Origin: Entonaema liquescens
Lineage: Eukaryota; Ascomycota; Sordariomycetes; Xylariales; Xylariaceae
Length of the DNA: 64,000 nt
Assembly (NCBI GenBank): GCA_902805475.1
Contig: CADCSX010000011.1
Span: forward strand, 62,001-126,000
Direction of reading: 5' to 3'
Below, piece by piece: positions 11,863 to 23,571 of this stretch (the stretch's first letter is position 1; each line of letters begins with the position of its first letter). A program made the translations under genes and the position numbers. The notes beneath the pieces were generated by a model. It was given only the letters and a program-made list of their open reading frames with translations, was not told where the DNA came from and searched no databases.

Positions 11863-12930
11863 ATGCCTTACATCGAGGCTTTTGGTCACCGCTATCACAT
11901 CTCAGGCAAAATATTTTTACCCTTCGATAAGAACGAGCTGGAGAGAATGGAAATTCAACACAAGCTATACAGGCATTGCTTGGACGGTGCTTTGACTTCC
12001 ACGCGGCTACCCTTGGATACAACTCAAATACTAGACTTAGGTACCGGGACCGGCGTGTGGGCTATAGAAATGGCAGCTCGTTACCCCCAAGCCCAAATCA
12101 CCGGCGTAGATGTATATCCGATACAGAGAAGGATGGGAATACCACCGAACGTCAAGTTCGAGATCGACGACGTAGAAAATCCGTGGAAATACCCGGATAA
12201 CACGTTCGACTTCATCCACGCACGTAGCCTCGCCGGCGGCGTGCGGAACTGGCCGGCACTATTTCGCCAGGTATACAATAAGCTCAAACCAGGAGGACTC
12301 TTCGAGATGACGGAGATCGCCCTTAATATCTTCGATTTCGATGGAAAGTTCGCAGAAGCGGAGATGTGCCCCGAGTTTCTACAGATATGCCGAGACTTGT
12401 ACAAAGAGGTCGACATGGATTTTAACCCGTCACCGCACGTTCCCGACTGGCTTGTCGAGATCAATTTCGAGAAGGTAGTCCAGCGAAGCGAGATCCTTCC
12501 GCTCGGGGACTGGGCCCAAGACGAGAAAATGAAGACACGGCAGAGATTGGTAAATAAGATAACGAACGAAGACTATTGTACGCGTGTATTTTTTTATTTT
12601 ATTTTTTACTTTTGCTATTTCTGTTAACCCGCCTTCACCCGTGCCGCAAACATAGACCCTAACTTTAACATCTCGAGTACAATTAATTTGTCCTAACGCT
12701 CTTATAGGTACATTGGACAACCACTGCGGTTTGCTCTTCCAGAAGGGTGGATGGACAAAAGCCGAATATGACGCTCGAATGCCACCTTTTTGGCAAGAAG
12801 TCTATTCCGGAGATATCAGACCATACATAAGAGCGTAAGGTATTTCCATCATGATTTTAATCAACTTGTACTGACGAATACTAGTGTATTCACTACCGCG
12901 AGAAAGCCTCGTGAGGAGAATGTATCATGA
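11863..12930 (+). CDS. Class I SAM-dependent methyltransferase, LaeA/TdiE-like fungal family; 5' end uncertain
   Basis: Three exons are clear: 11863-12577, 12708-12834 and 12885-12930. The introns are 130 nt (CTTATAG acceptor) and 50 nt (GTAAGG donor, CTGAC branch, CTAG acceptor). From the ATG at 11863 this gives 295 aa. SAM motif I is LDLGTGTGVWAIEMA; FDFIHARSLAG and LKPGGLFEM follow, and the protein ends VFTTARKP before a short tail. This is the layout of the large fungal family annotated as methyltransferase domain-containing, LaeA- or TdiE-like. In-frame coding extends upstream of 11863 (residues resembling DSSSDADLVDPRLKD) to a possible acceptor at 11790 or 11825. A donor at 11728 after an ATG at 11678 could supply a first exon, so the true start is probably upstream. 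Only the pair 11728/11825 keeps the frame from 11678. The substrate is unknown. It is a stand-alone gene, not in a visible biosynthetic cluster. Confidence 0.82.
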
Positions 12931-15368
12931 TGTTGTTTTACAAGAAGTCCTAGTCATCTTCCACATCGCTGCTTACGATGGCATTCATAATTAGAAATAT
13001 TCCCGGAGGAAAAGGAGCGCGTAATAAGTAGCATTGTTTCTATTGCTCTTATTTCCTGTAATTCTCAAGTCAACGTGTAATTATTTTCACCTGCTACTGC
13101 TGGAGGACTTGGACCTTTCCTGGGAGTTTGGGGACTAGAAAACTGGCACTCCATTTCAATAATCTAGTGGGAAACTGTCGCATTCCACCTGTCATTTTTT
13201 GTTGTCGCCGATTAGTAAGTTTGTCATCAGACGGGAGGGTGTGTGGAAAGCGCCAGCTTAGAATAAGTCGCGACATCTCGAGGTCATAGCGGAGGAAGGT
13301 CGACCCAAGCTCCCTCAATATTTTCCACGTTTAGGGGGGGTATTAGCCACGCCGTATACGCAATAAGAAACACCTGCCTATTCAATACTCGGCTCACGTC
13401 TCACCGCAGGATTCACATCATGTACATACATACATACATACATACATACATACATACATACATACATACATACATACATACATACATACATACATACATA
13501 CATACATACATACATACATACCTACCTGGGTAGCAGCATATACACATACATATCTACACAGATCTGCATACATACAATCACCAACAGCGTGTGAATTCAA
13601 GGGTTTTCAAACCCCGACTCGTTCTTACGAGCAAATGAGAGGCGAACCCGCATGCCAGCCCACTGATTAGCCTGCTTTGTCCTGCATGTCGCCCGTTCCC
13701 CGTGAATTCTCCGGCAACAGCATGCCAGGTCGGTTATGATACACGCCACGAACACTGCTTCGTATATAGAGAAGGTACAGGCGACCAACAAAACCTAACA
13801 ATTCACGTTTGCCACTCATTACCACCCCTTTGGTTACTGTTCGTAGAATTCTATACTACCTAAGCTTAGGTATATATCAGGCTGTCTATGTCGGCGGCTT
13901 GTGACCACAAGAGGACTCGCATAATGCACTTGGCTAATGTATGCACAGCCGGAAGAACGTTAGAAGTTACGAAAGTCGTGTCACGGTACTGCAGCGCGGC
14001 ATTTATCAAATGACAAACCTCACGAATGGTTCTTTCGGGCTTTTCGGCCATGGCATCGGAGGTGTGTACCGTGACCACCTAGCGGACGAATGAATGGACG
14101 ACACAATGTGCGAGACAAGTAGACGCTTTCTCCCTCTGAGGCGATCTGGTCGGCGAGAGGCTGGACGAACGACCAATCGGCTTACTTGCCTAATACTTAC
14201 AATCTTCCTAAGATCATCAACGCACGTCATACAAAAATCCCGTACGTTTCACAATGGGGTTACTGCTATCTCATCTGCATACGATAGGACGAGGAAAATA
14301 TCCTATATTGGACACCACAACTAACAGGTTCCTGAAAGAGGAGAGATAACTGAAGGGCCAGAAACGTCTAGCTATTATGCGGCCACGTCATATGTGTACC
14401 ACAGTTAGTGTAGGATTGGAAGCCTCCCTCGGAGCATACGAAGCATTAGCGTGGCGAACCTCCGTCACTTCTATGTGAAAGATGTCTGTGTATATCATTT
14501 GGTTATTACAATCCTTGCCGCAAAAACTCGTAGTGTTTACTCGGAATCTGGATCTCCCAGGGCTTGTGTATCGAACCATACTGCCGACGTAAAGTGAAAA
14601 CGGGTAAGCATCAAGATCGCCTGCAAGGGGTGCAGGAAAGCCATGCCAGTATGCTGAAATCATCAAACACAGCTAAATAAGTGCGCAAGAACCAACACAT
14701 CCACGCGGAGCTTATTCCGGACACGTATGTTGAGGGAATTTTACTTCATATTAGGTAGTCTGGGGTACATTCACCTTTGAGGGCATCCCTCGTTGGGACC
14801 CCTTTTTGGATTGTAGTACAACGGAACAAATAGTCTAAACTGCATAGAGAAAAGGAAAAAAAAAAAAAGGAAACATACAACACCGGGGATTCGCTGGTCG
14901 TCACCGACCCAACTACTGATCCGGCAGTATCCAGCTTGTCTAAGGGAGAGCGGACGGGATCCCGAATTTTCTAGATCTTATGGTCGTATGTGAAGACCAA
15001 AGGTTTTGTTACATCTCATATACAAAGGTCAGTGTTTTTTTATGGATGCCCCATACCTTACTGAAAACAAGGGCTCGATATTTACTAAAAGCTCAACCTC
15101 ACCTACGCCAATGACTATTGCTCTACTGAAGAACATAAACAGACTGCGAATAATAGACATTCTAGGAAGGCGTATTGCGAAAAGTTCACCGTATGTACAA
15201 TGCTGCTTTTATTCGATATGTGGCGAAGCTAAACCATCTCAATCTATGCGCTTGCATTCCAGGTTTCGAACACGAATCCTGTCTGAACAACCTAGACCGA
15301 GTATACTCGTAATCGTAAGCCTACATCCGCAGCGATTAATACATATATCCTGGAAACCCCACCTAGGA
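12931..15368. other. Gene-free 2.4-kb stretch containing a microsatellite
   Basis: No gene is recognised. Small open frames at 13,866-14,078 (-) and 14,388-14,666 (-) lack family resemblance and splice support. The notable content is the (ACAT)n array listed separately and an A-rich tract near 14,850-14,870. Confidence 0.4.
13423..13520. repeat. (ACAT)n tetranucleotide microsatellite
   Basis: About 98 bp of uninterrupted ACAT/CATA repeats, roughly 24 units, ending in CCTACCTGGGTAG. Translation of the minus strand yields an artefactual Met-Tyr-Val-Cys repeat, which is not a gene. Confidence 0.95.
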
Positions 15369-16389
15369 TCATGAGCTTTGAGTGATTTCATCCTGGTTGA
15401 TTTTAAGTGAGAAATCCACATGTGGTGTGCCTTGGTGGATCGCGCTCGTCGAGATGATATCGATGTCTGACAAGCTGCCATCAGTAACGATAAAGCGAGT
15501 TGGGAAGACGTAAAACAAAGAGCTTACCATTGTGTGCATAGTTAAACACGTTATCCTCCCGCAAGCCACCAGAAACCTCTATTAGGAACTCACGTTTCCC
15601 CTTCCACTTCTCCCTGAGATTCCTAGCTGCGGTCTTGACGCCATCTCCTGAGAAATTATCCAACATAACAACATCAGCGCCAGCGGCGATAGCCTCATTA
15701 GCCTCGACCTCGTTCTGGACTTCGACTTCAACCTTAAGGGCGAATCCGCCAACCATCTTGGCAGCCTGCACGGCTTCGGTGATACTGCCGCGGCTCCACA
15801 CGTGGTTATCCTTTAACATAATCATAGAACTCAGATCCATGCGGTGCGTATCGGCCCCGCCGACCAACATACCGTACTTCTCGACCAGACGGAATCCCGG
15901 GGTCGTCTTGCGTGTACCCGCCAGAACACCCTCATATCCCGCGCTGCGTAAGGTAAGTAACATATCGCGGCTAACGGTGGCGATTCCGGAACAGCGTGCA
16001 AGAAGGTTAAGCCCAACCCGTTCGCCCAGTAACAGGCCACGCGCAGGGCCCGTTACGGTGGCGACTTTAGTTTTACCTGAGCCGTCCTTGGGGCGGTCAA
16101 TGTAGCCTCCTTCTTTGGCATGCCACTCAACCTCGCAGCCGCACTGCTTAAAGATCTCGGTAAAGAAAGGGATTCCAGCAACAATACCGGCACTCTTAGC
16201 CCAGAGGGTAGCGCTCCGGGGATGCTCGCCGACGACGAAGCCGGCGTAGTCATACGACGGCGTATCCTCGGCTAGCCAAGCAGTGATTTGAGATTTCCAG
16301 CTCGGGGGTAAGAGGTGCTCCAATGAGCCGTGATGGATGGGCTGATCGGGATGCATTGAAGGAGGTTGTATGAGATGACGTATACGCAC
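15369..16389 (-). CDS. Nicotinate-nucleotide pyrophosphorylase (quinolinate phosphoribosyltransferase)
   Basis: Two exons on minus: 16389-15528 and 15466-15369, with a 61-nt intron (GTAAGC donor, TCAG acceptor). Joined, 319 aa. The enzyme converts quinolinate and PRPP to nicotinate mononucleotide, CO2 and PPi, the last step of de novo NAD synthesis from tryptophan (yeast Bna6, bacterial NadC). Family motifs are visible in order: LLPPSW at the start, the HAKEG region, GTRKTTPG with the phosphoribosyl-binding Arg-Lys, LKDNH, EVEVQN, MLDNF, EVSGGL, and after the intron IDIISTSAIHQGTPHVDFSLKI as its C-terminal strand. The second exon restores the conserved C-terminus, which read-through would lose. 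Met1 at 16389 or Met12 at 16356 could be the start; the family domain begins right after Met12. Length fits the family (about 290-320 aa). Assignment is firm. Confidence 0.93.
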
Positions 16390-17144
16390 GGAAGAAGTTT
16401 TGCTCTTGGGATGGCCTGGTGGTTAGCAAGGCTCCAGAAACTCAAGGTAAAGGTATGATGTTGTTATCGCAAGATATGATGATGGGTTTGGGATCGTGCA
16501 CTTGTATTGGTCAGGATGAACTCAAAGTTTGGAATCTGCATCAAGGTACCTAGTAATTAAGTACATGCAATAGGTAATGTATGCCGTCGCGGTTTACCTA
16601 CATGAATGTACAAACACGCAGCGTAGATACCTCTCTTATCAGAATTGAGCCGGTTCAACCCGTTGGTGAGATCAATTGTTAAGGTGGGGGGGGGAGGGGC
16701 ACTGCCGATCTACCTTTTTGCCCATACTTGATCTTCTAGAAGACCGAGATTGGTACGGGAGGTTTACAGCTGTTGCCAACTGTCTATATATTATATATAT
16801 CCGATTTCCCCTCTTTCCCTCACCCTTGCTGGACTTATGTGCATGTACCTATACCTGCATAAACCTACAACCGCGTCCAGTGCTGCGAATGTCGCGTCTT
16901 AACCAACCTCGCATTTAAATTCAATCGAACCTCCTACTCCACCTCTTCGTAGGTACATTTGTCGACTACAATCTTCTAAGCATGCCCCCAAATATAGTTC
17001 TATAACAGAATCCACACATCTCATCCGTCTCGTTTTCTTTTCCGAATTGCTTTGGGCGACCAATAATCTTTTCTCTCTACCGTCATGTAATAAATCCAAA
17101 GGAGTATCGTGCGAACCTTCTAGGCCCTTCCGTCTCCAATGACT
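16390..17144. other. Intergenic region
   Basis: No gene seen. Contains a G-rich tract near 16,684-16,698. Lies upstream of the quinolinate phosphoribosyltransferase gene and downstream of the following minus-strand gene. Confidence 0.4.
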
Positions 17145-18059
17145 TCAGCAACCTCGATATGAGAGAGAATTGTAAGTGTCGATGGCCTTGGGACCTACGA
17201 TCACCCACTGGGCTTGAAGAGACCTGGTACGGCGAAGGAGCTCGAGAGGTCTGGCCGTTCTAGTGTCGTTGATGGACCACAACCGGGGCACCCAGATGAG
17301 GGGGTGGAGTATAGGGCCTGAATAATTCCGGGAAGCTTCTATATAGGCTTCGGGAAATCTCGCTGCATGCCGTGCGAACTGGGCCTGCAACTCACTGAGA
17401 TAGTCGAAATCAGCCATCGGATGCGCATTCGACGAAGACGATCCCTCGTCTTCAGGGATGGGATAAAGCACGCGTGGTTTCTTTGGAGTTATGTCCTGTG
17501 AAGAAGTGGTCGAGTCCGGAACTTTGTACGACCGATGCTGCGGCTTTTCAGACTGTGGTTCTAGCTGTGGTTTGGTGTCTATGTTATGGCTCGTTCCTGT
17601 TCCTTCTCGCTCGAACGTCACCACAACGCTTCGGTATTGGATCAACGGGCCAAAGCGCATGATGCATCGAACCCCCAACTTTAGGTACTTGTTCACCCAC
17701 GCATGCCTAATAACGGCGAGCAATAGCTCTGGATTTCGATGACAGACCACAATCACCAACTTTTCAGAGCTCTCGTGGATGATGGAGCCATAGTCTGAAA
17801 GCGTGCGGAATCGAATCCCGAGGTAGCGTAAGGGTATAGCCTGGAAGCTGCAATTCACCTCGAGGTTGCTTTGAAGATGAGTCCGTGCCATTAAGTTGTC
17901 AACCATACGCGCATCGTCTAGGTTGTATGCGTGTGCTTTTATTTCTAGTTGCTCCTTGCTAGGAGTTGAATCGGCCATATTGTATAAAGGGTTGGGTCCT
18001 ACGAGTTTGTTGTAAGCTTGATGCGCAGGGCAAGGTAATAAGTTACCAAATAGTTTCAT
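17145..18059 (-). CDS. Hypothetical protein, 304 aa
   Basis: Single open frame of 304 aa that I cannot assign to a family. The first half (about 30-155) looks globular with mixed hydrophobic strands (for example KLVIVVCHRNPELLLAVI). Residues about 158-215 are rich in Ser, Pro, Gln and charged residues and are probably disordered. The last 90 residues are again ordered, with LWSIND and QWVIVGPK. No signal peptide or membrane segment is evident. Met1 at 18059 or the internal Met28 (MADSTPSKEQLE) may be the true start; the second looks more like a normal cytosolic N-terminus. No intron is needed. It may be a lineage-specific fungal gene. Confidence 0.55.
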   Translation of the reverse strand: MKLFGNLLPCPAHQAYNKLVGPNPLYNMADSTPSKEQLEIKAHAYNLDDARMVDNLMARTHLQSNLEVNCSFQAIPLRYLGIRFRTLSDYGSIIHESSEKLVIVVCHRNPELLLAVIRHAWVNKYLKLGVRCIMRFGPLIQYRSVVVTFEREGTGTSHNIDTKPQLEPQSEKPQHRSYKVPDSTTSSQDITPKKPRVLYPIPEDEGSSSSNAHPMADFDYLSELQAQFARHAARFPEAYIEASRNYSGPILHPLIWVPRLWSINDTRTARPLELLRRTRSLQAQWVIVGPKAIDTYNSLSYRGC

Positions 18060-19169
18060 TCATAACCAGGTAAGCGATGAATGATTTAACGAGCTGCGGG
18101 GAGGAATATCAAAAGGGAAAAAGTCGACATTAAGTCAATATTAAAGCTAGTGCTAAATGTCCATACTTGATGCCATGACAACCACGAGAAAGGCCAATAC
18201 AACGCCCGCAGAAGATACCAATGTTACCGTGGAAACAATATCTAAACCTCCCCGCTGCTTCAACCTGACAACAAATCAGGTCTATCCGACTATTGAGCCT
18301 CAAGCAACGTATAATTCACATTGCTATGCTTCATACCATAACAGTCACGAGAATACCTCTTATTCAACTCCTTCTTTTGATCGCGCCTCCCCGAGCCGGA
18401 TGTTCCCATCATCGCCCAATCTAATATACCTCAATAAATGGTGATTTAGAGGGTGAATCTATTGATATTTAACAAGCACATAAACGTCTACGGTAGTAAC
18501 CAACGCACGCACAACTTCTCCCACAATAAGGAAACCACAGTTAGAATGCCCTACGGCAGTCGAGACACCCGGATGCTATGTCAAATTTTCAAATTTACAG
18601 ACAGGCATATATAACAAAACAGCAGATACCATGTTATGCAAGCACCACACTCCTTCCCTTCGCTCTATATCCTAGACCTGATCGGTGGTTAGAGCAATGT
18701 GCTTCCGGTTCTGTCACTATTGTTAGCTGCAAGAAGGTTCTGCTTCTAAAATGAGCCAAGAAAACTAGAAAAATAAAATGGAAAGTTTTATGAATAGAAA
18801 ATATGAATGAGCATTTTGGTAAGAAAAGCGAGAGAAAAGTATCTAACTAGAATCGAAAAAAATAAGAGGGTGAACGAAAGGAGAGAAAGAAACGACCCAT
18901 TTTCCGTATAAGAGAAAATCATCAAGCGCCTCTAATGCAAATCCCCCAAACGAATGAATGCCCTGCCATGCAAAAGAAACCCATGAAAATGCGCATAAAT
19001 CTAAAACACTATTTTTCTAAAGAGAAAAGGAGAAAAGAAAGCCTTCGCGGCATAACACCATCTAAAACCCTAAGAAAGACGGGTACAATTTTCCTGGCGC
19101 CTTGTCGACTAGAAACCCCGTGCAATGAGATCGAAAATAAGAAACAGGTAGAAAGGAATGCTGTTAAAC
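18060..19169. other. Intergenic region, one possible small ORF
   Basis: A 95-codon open frame at 18,157-18,444 (+) is Ser/Thr/Asn/Pro-rich and resembles nothing I know; I do not call it a gene. The stretch from about 18,760 to 19,080 is A-rich on +, as expected for a 3' flank. Confidence 0.35.
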
Positions 19170-19942
19170 TTAGTACCATGTCGGCGCGGCAGGCCAGTGC
19201 CGCAGCATATTCTCAACCGCCTGCGTCCACTCATACTCGAAACACTGTGCGAGCTGGTCGGCTTCTTCTTGCGTGGGATCGCGGCCTCCCCACATCTCTC
19301 TACGCCAGGCGTCCGCTTGCGCATATGCCGGGATCAAGCCCCTATTCAGACGAGATGAGAAAACGACCATCGGAATCCGGCAGCATGCATATGAAGAAGG
19401 GGGCTTATCAGATATGTTTGAGGTATTTGACTTACTCGTCGCGAATTTTCACCAGGCACAGCCATGCCAGGTTCCAGCTACGGTTCGAATTCGGGTCGTT
19501 CCGAACAAGGAGATGCGCCTGGTCAACTAGATCGCCCGAGATGGGATAGTTGCGCGTCAGGCCTCGTAGTTCCGTTAGGAACTGGTTGCTGTTTACGTAG
19601 TAATCCCATGCCGAGGTCATTGGCGCTTGGAAAGCCTGCGCGTCTTCTTCATTCTCGCAACTAGCAGCAACTCGTTCAATCCGGCATAGCTCCGTAAGTG
19701 TGTTAACCCGGTGGGTGCGGAGCGACTCGATAAGCTGCTGGTGCGACGACTACCATACCCCATGTTAGCTGATACGACGAACTTGGTAGTTCTAGGCTTC
19801 GGGCACCGTGGATAGGAACATCAATTATAGTTGATATCGAGCGGTGGGAGGAATTTACGAAGTGAAAACCGTCACGCACTTGTCTTCCCTTGCTGCCGCG
19901 GGAACCCCTATGGCTATGTCCACCTGATCGTGATGAAGACAT
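19170..19942 (-). CDS. Conserved-looking hypothetical protein, 189 aa, three exons
   Basis: Three exons on minus: 19942-19859, 19749-19436 and 19341-19170. Introns of 109 nt (GTAAAT donor, GCTAAC branch, GGTAG acceptor) and 94 nt (GTAAGT donor, AATAG acceptor). Phases agree and the sum is 570 nt. The start is a short basic Ser/Gly/Arg tail, then GFHFSSHQQLIESLRTHRVN across the first junction, a Trp/Tyr-rich helical region (SAWDYYVNSNQFL, SWNLAWLCLV) and a C-terminal part with DAWRREMWGGRDP and a final WPAAPTWY. There is no signal peptide or membrane segment, and no known domain. The gene is invisible as one open frame because every exon is short. The fit of the joined protein and the canonical splice signals make it credible; function is unknown. 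Confidence 0.65.
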
Positions 19943-22900
19943 TTCAAATATCCTCACAGTAGAGATCGAGAGTCCTTTGGATTTTGTCGACGATGGGGTT
20001 GACCTTAAACAGCCGAGTTGTTCGACAGAATGTCTTAAGGTAGATTGCTTGTGTTGTTAAAGGTTCTCAAAGTTGGTAGCTTCCGGAACTAGGTCTTTCT
20101 GTAGTCTTTGATAGAGTGTCTTCTGAGAGATGAGTTTGACTTGCATGTCTTGTCAGTTGGGGGGAAATTGTCGATGTTTATATCTACAAATCGAACAACT
20201 CAAGAGCCGCTGTTGGTAGCATAAACATTAAACACAATTCGGCAATCTGGCAGCCAACTAATCGAAGCTTCTAAAGTCACCCTCTCGGGTGATTCCATGT
20301 AAGGAAGCGAGGTTAAGCTCAGAATGTAATTTGAAATAATCTAATCATAGGCACAGGTCCTCTTCACAGTATGATATTGGGAAACTGAATTGAGAAAATC
20401 TGTATAACGATGAGGCCGTGAGACTGCGCCAGTGTATGTTTACAATTAGTGAGAAAAGCCATGGGAGTTTTTAGAGAAACGCCCCACTCGTGACTTTCTT
20501 TTAGCTATGAAGTTATCAACGTATAACGATTCTCATCGAAAGCTATGGCGCGTCATGAGGCTCACCAATAGCAGCGCTTAGACTGGGGTAAAAGTAAAGT
20601 AAGTGATAAGTCAGACTCGATTTGGGACTCAAGAGCTCTCTCCGACCTCACCTCACCCACGCTTGCGGGCTGATGCTGACGACGTCGATACCCGTCATGC
20701 TGGGGGGGTTGCGCTGCTATTCCATTTATGAACTTAGTAGTTATTGCCTAGTATGGTATGGAAATAGAGGATAGAAGCTCGGAAATCAAGCATATAAATG
20801 GTTCTTGTCGGTGAAGATACTAGAGTCGCATCCTGATTGGATAATTGCAGGTATAGGAGACCCGTAGATACCAATATGTTTTCTTGAGAAAGACTTAAAG
20901 AGAAAGCGGATACGACTAGAAAGGAAGTTATCATGCCATCCTGTAGAGCGATATTATTCCTAAAAAGAACCACCTACCGTTAACTTCCAATGGGATTTGA
21001 GGGGTGCATTCCGTCGTCAACTTACCCTTGACTAGGTTAGAAACCGTGCGAACCCAGAAGATCGGCCGTTCCGTGGTAGCGAGCCGCCTTCCTTGTTCTG
21101 TGAGAATTTAGGGCTTAAGGCTGTAGGCCTAGGCTGAATCGGGAATCATTGTAGCTCGATTCGTAATTTGGAGGCTGATTTACTCTAAAGACACCCTTAC
21201 TAGATGACTATTTTGTTTAACTCTCTTGAAGCTACCTTAGGACTCTACTGTCCCAAATAGTTAGCTAAAGTTAGCAAAGACGTCAAAATAACTAGTCCGG
21301 CCGAGCCAAGTACGAGGTTCTATATCGACGGTGAAGGGAATATATCTTCTACCAGTGCTACACCCTAATCAAGTCGAGACTTGATCGACATGGTAGGTGG
21401 GTAAGGTGCTGCCGGGTAATAGAACCCTAGCTTGCATATCCAAACATCTTGCTCTTCCCCCATGGGAAGTCCATGCGTTATGCATCTGCATACCATATAC
21501 AGCAACGATGAGCGAGGAGGCTGAAATAAGGTCTACCAATGACGTTGCCAGCCTTCGAGTTCCGAGATATAATTGGAAAGATTTGTCATGGGACAAATGT
21601 AAAGAAGTTTTGGAATGACGGTCTATGCTTGTGTGTCCTACGATAATCTCAACCCTAGTCATCCGAGAGGTTGGAACTTGCAAAGAATGGGCTACGATCT
21701 TTGACAAAAGCGAGAGCCTATCTGAGGAAGGTCATCATCGGTGGCCTCACAAGCGGGGCATCCCGTTCACAGTTGGGACTTATTCGATCATACTGTTTGT
21801 CCGTGGGCCGTGAGCCGTAAGGCTGCTGACGCAGGATTTGACAAGTTCGTCAACGCCCCAGAAAGATTGTCCGGTGCGGACTGATGACGGTGAGTTGATG
21901 GGATTTGGAAAAGGACAAGGTTGTTAGTTAGTACACAGGGAAGTGCAACGACGGAATTTATTATTGGATTTGTCTTAAAGGCGATAGCCAATACTCTGCA
22001 AGAAGAACCAGGTTTGGAATACTTGGCACGTCAAACCGAAGTCCTGGATCAGAAGGTAAAGAATGTATCCCTTTCAGCGGGGATTGCGAAATATGCCAAT
22101 GGGAATTCAGTGTTTGATCAAGCTGAGTTGGCCACTTAGCGGGTAAGGCTAGGGTGGTGCATAACTAGAGCATTAAAAAGAGGGGCTTGGCTGCTAATTG
22201 GCTACGTAGACCTGATTTTACTATTCTCGGACAAGGACACCCTTGCAATCTCGAAGGTGGGGGGACTTCTAGAAGCAATGGTACGTACCTTTTCATGCCT
22301 ATAATTATAATTGGAAGCGCGGGAGAAGCAAATTCTGGGGTTGTCTTCTCGTCATCACGGCGTCACATCGTCACATGCATGCCATGTTTAAAGCTTTTGG
22401 GATTATAATTATGGGAATCTGTGCCCGTGGATGAAGCCATCTTAAAGAATCAGCCCGTACAAAGGTTAAACATCGGAATCCCAATATCGCATGACCCAAA
22501 ATCTAAGTCCGGTTATCTTCATCGGATTTATAGTGCTAGAGCTGACAAGGTCCGTATTAGACTCGAGCGTATACAATACAGTATGTGGTGCTTCGGTCCC
22601 TGGGTAGAGGATAGCGGGAGAGGAGCCGCTGCTTGCGTACTAAGTACTATCCTTGCAGTCAAAAAGAGCGTTCTTGCATATATAACTCACAACAATATTA
22701 ACCTCCTCTCCCGGTCGATTGAAGTTAACCAGACGAGAGGCTTCCATGGCTCCGACATCTGATCATGCTGGGTCATCCGCATTATGCCCTTTACTGATAC
22801 ACGACGACTGGGAGCTCATCAATCCGGGTTGGTCCCATTGACGGTAGGGTAATTGTATATTATATTAGCAGCATAGATCTACCCCCATATATGGCTCTAT

Positions 22901-23571
22901 AAACCTTATCGTACGTCGATTAACCATCCCTAACAAGATAAGACTTCTCTTAAGATGTCCTAATAAAAATAATATCCGATCTGGAGATATCGAAGGGGGC
23001 GTGGGTATACTGATCGATTGATATGCATAAGGTAAGTTCTATATTTGGCCCCGTTAGAGACCAGTTTCGCCTCGTTCCACGCTCTATCCTGCACACCTAT
23101 CCATCATTATCATTATCATTGAGTTCCTCGGTCATCATTAACTTGGTCTGGTAAGGTGGCCTAAAGCCGAGACGCGCGACATGATTTTCTAGCATTTCTC
23201 GTCGGACTGGGCGACGGTAAAGCAACCTGAACGCGAATGATGATTTCCGCTAAAGGGCATATTCCTCCTCGTATCATATGAAACACCCTCGGTAAGTACA
23301 TAGGTGAACCTGAGAACTCTCAATCCGCGAATTGATTGCATCAGTGCTTAAGATTAATCAAGTTTGCCGCCCCCGTTATTAATATCGCTGCATGATGGTG
23401 TATGTTTCCCTTATTGTTATGGAGACCAGGCAAGAGAGGCGTGAGGACAGGTGCTGTTAAAATAGTCGTTATTTATTTACAGTGGCTTCCCAGTTCGTCA
23501 ACTTCAGGGGAGATTGGTATAGGTAGACGCCATCGATCATCGAAGCTTCTATCTTTCAACTCAGCATGGTA
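19943..23571. other. Gene-free 3.6-kb stretch
   Basis: Scattered open frames of 60-113 codons occur on both strands, the largest at 22,421-22,762 (+) and 21,369-21,707 (-). None shows family motifs or linking splice sites. They may be remnants of a decayed gene, but I cannot show this. Base composition is ordinary, unlike the AT block at the window end. Confidence 0.35.

Noticed and set aside
6626..12930. Possible RiPP or secondary-metabolite cluster (S41 peptidase plus methyltransferase)
   Set aside because: No UstY/DUF3328 protein, tyrosinase, P450, precursor peptide or core enzyme lies between or beside them, and a 2.7-kb gene-free gap separates the two.
13418..13600. 60-codon minus-strand frame coding a Met-Tyr-Val-Cys repeat
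   Set aside because: Translation of the ACAT microsatellite; no start context or unique sequence.
18157..18444. 95-codon plus-strand frame
   Set aside because: Low-complexity Ser/Thr/Asn composition, no domain, no upstream or downstream support.
21369..22762. Cluster of 60-113-codon frames on both strands
   Set aside because: No family motif, no consistent splice linkage and strong overlap between strands; not called as genes.
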